DNA from: Flavobacteriaceae bacterium NBU2977
GTDB lineage: Bacteria; Bacteroidota; Bacteroidia; Flavobacteriales; Flavobacteriaceae
Assembly (NCBI GenBank): GCA_019931105.1
Contig: JAIOUW010000002.1
Span: 868,001 to 932,000 of the forward strand
DNA: 64,000 nucleotides
Direction of reading: 5' to 3'
This document shows, piece by piece, positions 61,139 to 64,000 of the stretch (position 1 is its first letter; each line of letters begins with the position of its first letter). The notes beneath the pieces are model-generated. The model ran no database searches, was not told the DNA's origin, and saw only the letters and a program-made list of their open reading frames with translations. The translations under genes were made by a program, and so were the position numbers.

Positions 61139-61606
61139 CTACTCTCGATTTGGAACGCTGTCCTGCTTTTTGGCCCACCTTTCAAAATCCTTGTAGATAA
61201 CTTCGTGGTCTTCAAAATAGCCCCTTGCCCTGCCAAGACCTTCCTGTCTCGCTGTACTAACAGCATCCTGCATTTTAAGTTCATATTTGATATTATAGTA
61301 GCCGAAATAATAGAACGCACTAGTATTGATAATTACATAGATGTAGAACAATGCAAGCTCCCATTTGGGAGTCCATCTAGATTTTTCAACCTTTTTTAAA
61401 ACTTCCTCCATCCGTTCTTCATAGGAATCCTTGGTTCGGTTCTGAAGCCTTAAGAATTCCTTTATTTGGAATTCTAGATGAGAGGTATCTATTTTGATTT
61501 CTGCGTCATCAAACTTTTTAGAAAGTTCTTCCAGTTTTCCAATGGAATTGTTGAACCCCGATATTTCTTGGGTAAACACTTCCATAATTTCGTCCAGCTT
61601 TGCCAT
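61139..61606 (-). CDS. Coiled-coil/membrane protein of the mobilisation operon
   Basis: 155 residues: an N-terminal amphipathic coiled coil (about 1-70, FTQEISGFNNSIGKLEELSK), one membrane helix (about 82-100, WELALFYIYVIINTSAFYYF) and a charged C-terminal part. Four bases behind the relaxase gene, so in its operon. Position and shape match small membrane partners (MobB- or MbpB-like) that help dock the relaxosome at the membrane, but homology is not certain. Confidence 0.7.
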   Translation of the reverse strand: MAKLDEIMEVFTQEISGFNNSIGKLEELSKKFDDAEIKIDTSHLEFQIKEFLRLQNRTKDSYEERMEEVLKKVEKSRWTPKWELALFYIYVIINTSAFYYFGYYNIKYELKMQDAVSTARQEGLGRARGYFEDHEVIYKDFERWAKKQDSVPNRE

Positions 61607-61610
61607 AGTA

Positions 61611-62480
61611 TTATATTTCCATTCCTAATCCAATCGATTTTTTGACTGCCATTTTGATGGCCTTATTTGCTTGGGTCGTTGCCAAGTTCGACGACACCCC
61701 TGCGGTCTTTTCAAGAAGGTTCATTGTGTTTTCCTTAGCATTTTTTTGGGCTACCGTTCTATCCAGCCCGATTCGCTCAGCTATTCTTCCCATGGACATG
61801 GAGCGGTGTACATGGCTTCCTTTTAGGCTTTCTCCTTTGTACTCAAATCGAAAACCCTGAAGTTGGTTCTGTTTATTGATGCTCGGAACGATTTCTACAT
61901 GCCGTTGCTTCATATACTTGATATACTGGTCAAAATCCTTTGGTCTCATTTCCGTCATGACTTTTTCATGGATTTGTTTTATTTCCGCCCGTATATCCTT
62001 AACCTTATCCAGTTTTTGTTGTTGAACCTCTCTGACCGTTGTCATGCCCAATTGCCTTGCTACCTTTTCGGCGGCTAGTTGGCTCCGTTTTCCGATAAAG
62101 TTGTCCTTATACGCCTTTCCTTCAAAGTTTATGCGGTTTACATACAAATGGATATGGATGTGGCTCATATTCCGATGAACAAATGCAATCGCCTGTCGTT
62201 CCTGTAATTTCATTTCCTTTACGAATCGTTCCGTGATTTCTCTTAGTTCCCTTGTCTTTAATTCCCGGCCATCTTCTATGGTGGGACTCAGTACAAAACT
62301 CAATGTATTCTTTTTGCACTTGTGGTTTTGCGATTGTATGACCTTGAATTCCTGTGTAATTTCCTTGGGGTCACCCCCAGACAGATGTTGCCGATACACT
62401 ACTTCGGCATCCTTTTCATCGTTCCAACCGTACCCCATAGAAGCTCCGGTATGCGATATGGATTTCCCAAGACCTATCAT
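61611..62480 (-). CDS. Relaxase/mobilisation nuclease (MobA/VirD2-like)
   Basis: 289 residues. The three-histidine metal motif is MSHIHIHLYVNRIN (about 106-119), with the N-terminal region GYGWNDEKDAEVVYRQHLSG and a FVLSPTIEDGREL stretch before it, as in relaxase family PF03432. It would nick oriT and covalently carry the strand to a recipient using another element's mating pore. C-terminal part (about 200-289) is charged. Begins with ATG 62480, overlapping the MobC gene by four bases. Confidence 0.9.
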   Translation of the reverse strand: MIGLGKSISHTGASMGYGWNDEKDAEVVYRQHLSGGDPKEITQEFKVIQSQNHKCKKNTLSFVLSPTIEDGRELKTRELREITERFVKEMKLQERQAIAFVHRNMSHIHIHLYVNRINFEGKAYKDNFIGKRSQLAAEKVARQLGMTTVREVQQQKLDKVKDIRAEIKQIHEKVMTEMRPKDFDQYIKYMKQRHVEIVPSINKQNQLQGFRFEYKGESLKGSHVHRSMSMGRIAERIGLDRTVAQKNAKENTMNLLEKTAGVSSNLATTQANKAIKMAVKKSIGLGMEI

Positions 62481-62773
62481 TTCTTGAAACCCAAAAGATG
62501 TCTACGTATCTTATTTGCCAATTGCACTACTTCATCGGCCAGCTTCGGATTGCGCTTCCGGAACATATTTCCGATGCGTTTAAAGTTGAGTTCATACTTG
62601 GCCAGCATCTTGTACATTTCGATCTGCTCCTTTGTAAAGCGTTCGATGATCCTGTCCTCAAATGCGGCACGGCGACAATACTCACTTATGGAAAGTCCGC
62701 TCTTTTTGGCCTTGACCCTGAGCAGCTTCTTCTCATAAATGGAACATCGAAATTGTACGAACTCCTTTTTCAC
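62477..62773 (-). CDS. MobC-like relaxosome accessory protein
   Basis: 98 residues from GTG 62773. Ribbon-helix-helix-like N-terminus (FVQFRCSIYEKKLLRVKAKK, SGLSISEYCRRAAF), followed by a basic helical part (NFKRIGNMFRKRNP). MobC/MbpC proteins bind oriT and guide the relaxase. First gene of the mob operon. Confidence 0.87.
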   Translation of the reverse strand: MKKEFVQFRCSIYEKKLLRVKAKKSGLSISEYCRRAAFEDRIIERFTKEQIEMYKMLAKYELNFKRIGNMFRKRNPKLADEVVQLANKIRRHLLGFKK

Positions 62774-62899
62774 TTTTGGTATTTCTGGATATTATTTCCG
62801 AGCATTTTTTTAATAGTCCTAATCGAGATTCTGTTTTAATTCACATATTGAAAACCCGATTGCTAGTTCCTATTCTTTTGCGACCAACGGGAGCAAAAG

Positions 62900-62929
62900 C
62901 GAGATTTGTCATGACAATGACACATCTCG
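62900..62929. promoter_or_regulatory. Long palindrome upstream of mobC
   Basis: CGAGAT-T-TGTCAT-GACA-ATGACA-C-ATCTCG, 12 paired bases of each arm with one mismatch, 127 bases before the mobC start. It follows GCGACCAACGGGAGCAAAAG, wording often seen near mob genes of Bacteroidota elements. It may be a MobC operator or the true oriT. Gap 62774-63038 holds nothing else. Confidence 0.5.
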
Positions 62930-63038
62930 AATTACTACTTACTAATAAATATTGGATACTATTTTCATTTTTAGTATTTCTGTATTCATATACTATTCTC
63001 AATCATTTTCTCGATTAAAAATTGATATCGGTATTGAA

Positions 63039-63335
63039 TTATTTTTTCTTCTTTTCAGGTGCAATTTTTTTATCGAACTCCCTATCCAAATAATCATCGG
63101 ATAGATTAGGTTCGCCCAACAGCCAAGCATCGATAATATCCTTATCGAAGAATTTCTGACGGATATGTTTGTTGCCGCCCATAGGTATCAACCGTAATTG
63201 AGTAAGTTTGTAAATCTTACTTTTTGAGAGTCCAGTATAGGCCACAAGGTCATCAACGTTCATCACTTTCTTTTGATGGGAAAGAAGCCCCTTGATATCC
63301 TTTAGGAGTTCTATCATGTCGTTTTCCGTTTCCAT
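63039..63335 (-). CDS. Excisionase-like helix-turn-helix protein
   Basis: 98 residues from ATG 63335 (METENDMIELLKDIKG). MerR/excisionase-type HTH: VMNVDDLVAYTGLSKSKIYK, RLIPMGGNKHIRQKFFDKDI. Proteins of this form act as recombination directionality factors or regulators in Bacteroidota integrative elements. Linked to the mob genes on the same strand. C-terminus is lysine-rich. Confidence 0.87.
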   Translation of the reverse strand: METENDMIELLKDIKGLLSHQKKVMNVDDLVAYTGLSKSKIYKLTQLRLIPMGGNKHIRQKFFDKDIIDAWLLGEPNLSDDYLDREFDKKIAPEKKKK

Positions 63336-63453
63336 AATTTTCGCTTTTAATAGAGCCGCAATGCGGCCTACTTGTGTTACAAATGTGCGATGCAATGTAA
63401 ATGGATGATAGCAAATGGAAGGGCGAAAAGGGGAAATCTCCCCCTAAGATCTT

Positions 63454-64000
63454 TTAAATATCCCCCAAAAAGTCGAAGAACGAGTCTATAAGTTCTTCAG
63501 TTTCTCTTGTTAAGGGGTTTTTATTATAACTTTTTGAAAGCTTCTTGGCGAAAATCAACTCCCCTTTATTGTAGATTTTCTCGGAGCGTTCAAAAGTTGA
63601 TAGATGTAGTCCTTTTTTGAACGGCTTGAATTTTTCCAATATGTACTTTAGTTCGGCCTGAGTGCAATTGAAATGCAGCACGGATTCATGGTCTTCGAAA
63701 TCGTACACCAGCACATTGTAGAAATGTTCGAATTCGTTCCGGTTTTCGTCCAAAAATTCATTGTTAATCAATGAATTATATATTCTCCTGAGGATATATT
63801 CATTGAAATCCATATGTAAACCGACCAGTCTCATGGAAGGGTTCCTATATCGTTTTCTTAATTTGTCCTTATAGGCATCCGAAATCAGTATCCCGAATAC
63901 GGTAACGACAAATGCGATTATCGGAATCGAGGCCAACCAGAGCTTTCCATAATCTACATAAAGGTCATAGGCCATATATAGAAAGAACAGCCCGAAAAGG
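63454..64000 (-). CDS. Membrane-anchored hypothetical protein, start beyond window
   Basis: At least 173 residues; the frame stays open and hydrophobic from the ATG at 63975 to the window edge (LFGLFFLYM...), so the true start is probably outside. One or two membrane helices lead into a soluble domain of about 140 residues (NPSMRLVGLHMDFNEYILRR) with no motif I can name. It belongs to the same minus-strand set as the mob genes. Confidence 0.6.
   Translation of the reverse strand, partial: LFGLFFLYMAYDLYVDYGKLWLASIPIIAFVVTVFGILISDAYKDKLRKRYRNPSMRLVGLHMDFNEYILRRIYNSLINNEFLDENRNEFEHFYNVLVYDFEDHESVLHFNCTQAELKYILEKFKPFKKGLHLSTFERSEKIYNKGELIFAKKLSKSYNKNPLTRETEELIDSFFDFLGDI

Noticed and set aside
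1-64000. CRISPR array, prophage or rRNA operon
   Set aside because: No regularly spaced repeats, phage structural genes or rRNA sequence seen.

Overview
The window looks like a chromosome segment of a marine member of the Flavobacteriaceae (Bacteroidota). Three things support this. Promoters have the Bacteroidota form (TAnnTTTG at -7) and there are no Shine-Dalgarno leaders. Many proteins are lipoproteins. The gene content (sulfatases, GH130, TonB receptor, FtsX/MacB permeases, HU-free 'flavobacterial' tRNA/GIY-YIG neighbourhood) fits a polysaccharide-degrading marine genus of the Maribacter/Zobellia/Arenibacter kind. The genus is a guess; the family is a fairly firm inference.

Layout. 0-4.2 kb: two tandem MacB/FtsX-type permeases, the first cut by the window edge. 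4.3-4.9 kb: the first quarter of a GH67 alpha-glucuronidase gene, a dead fragment. 4.9-26.6 kb: a sulfur/persulfide and efflux region. It holds a TolC-MFP-RND efflux operon ending in PII-like and DUF2892 genes, a copper-type TonB receptor with a small cysteine protein, sulfide:quinone oxidoreductase, a second DUF2892 protein, two Crp/Fnr regulators, an Asp/Glu racemase, a dihaem DUF3365 lipoprotein, an HMA protein, rhodanese, 1-Cys peroxiredoxin, two persulfide dioxygenase-rhodanese fusions, a SulP permease and a frameshifted DUF983 gene. Eight minus-strand promoters here share a palindrome close to TGTAAC-N4-GTTACA, with its centre 33 nt from the centre of a TAnnTTT(G/A) element. This is the spacing of a class II Crp/Fnr-activated promoter. 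They define one regulon that unites sulfide oxidation, persulfide dioxygenation, sulfate/anion transport and RND efflux.

27-43.5 kb: envelope and carbohydrate genes. These are a coiled-coil lipoprotein pair, a LamG lipoprotein, tRNA-Pro(GGG) with a GIY-YIG gene and a pseudo-tRNA copy exactly 300 bp away, an esterase with a VanX-like dipeptidase, GH130, two convergent sulfatases, a sugar-oxidation operon (GMC oxidoreductase, gluconate dehydrogenase subunit 3-like protein, TIM-barrel isomerase), a YyaL/DUF255 thioredoxin-domain protein and a Tat-exported Gfo/Idh/MocA oxidoreductase. 43.5-46.6 kb: a 1013-residue kinase/M23/class III aminotransferase fusion.

From 46.66 kb to the right edge the DNA looks like an integrated element. 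Its left border is a 16-nt sequence matching the 3' end typical of flavobacterial tRNA-Pro(UGG). It carries a group 2 sigma factor, an AraC-type regulator, a D-amino-acid/D-dipeptide operon (cupin, DUF1611/DgcN-like, PLP racemase, VanX-like dipeptidase), a prohibitin pair, bestrophin, a cold-type desaturase plus CspA operon, HipBA, and a mobilisation module (MobC-like, relaxase, candidate oriT, excisionase-like HTH). The integrase and right end would lie beyond the window.
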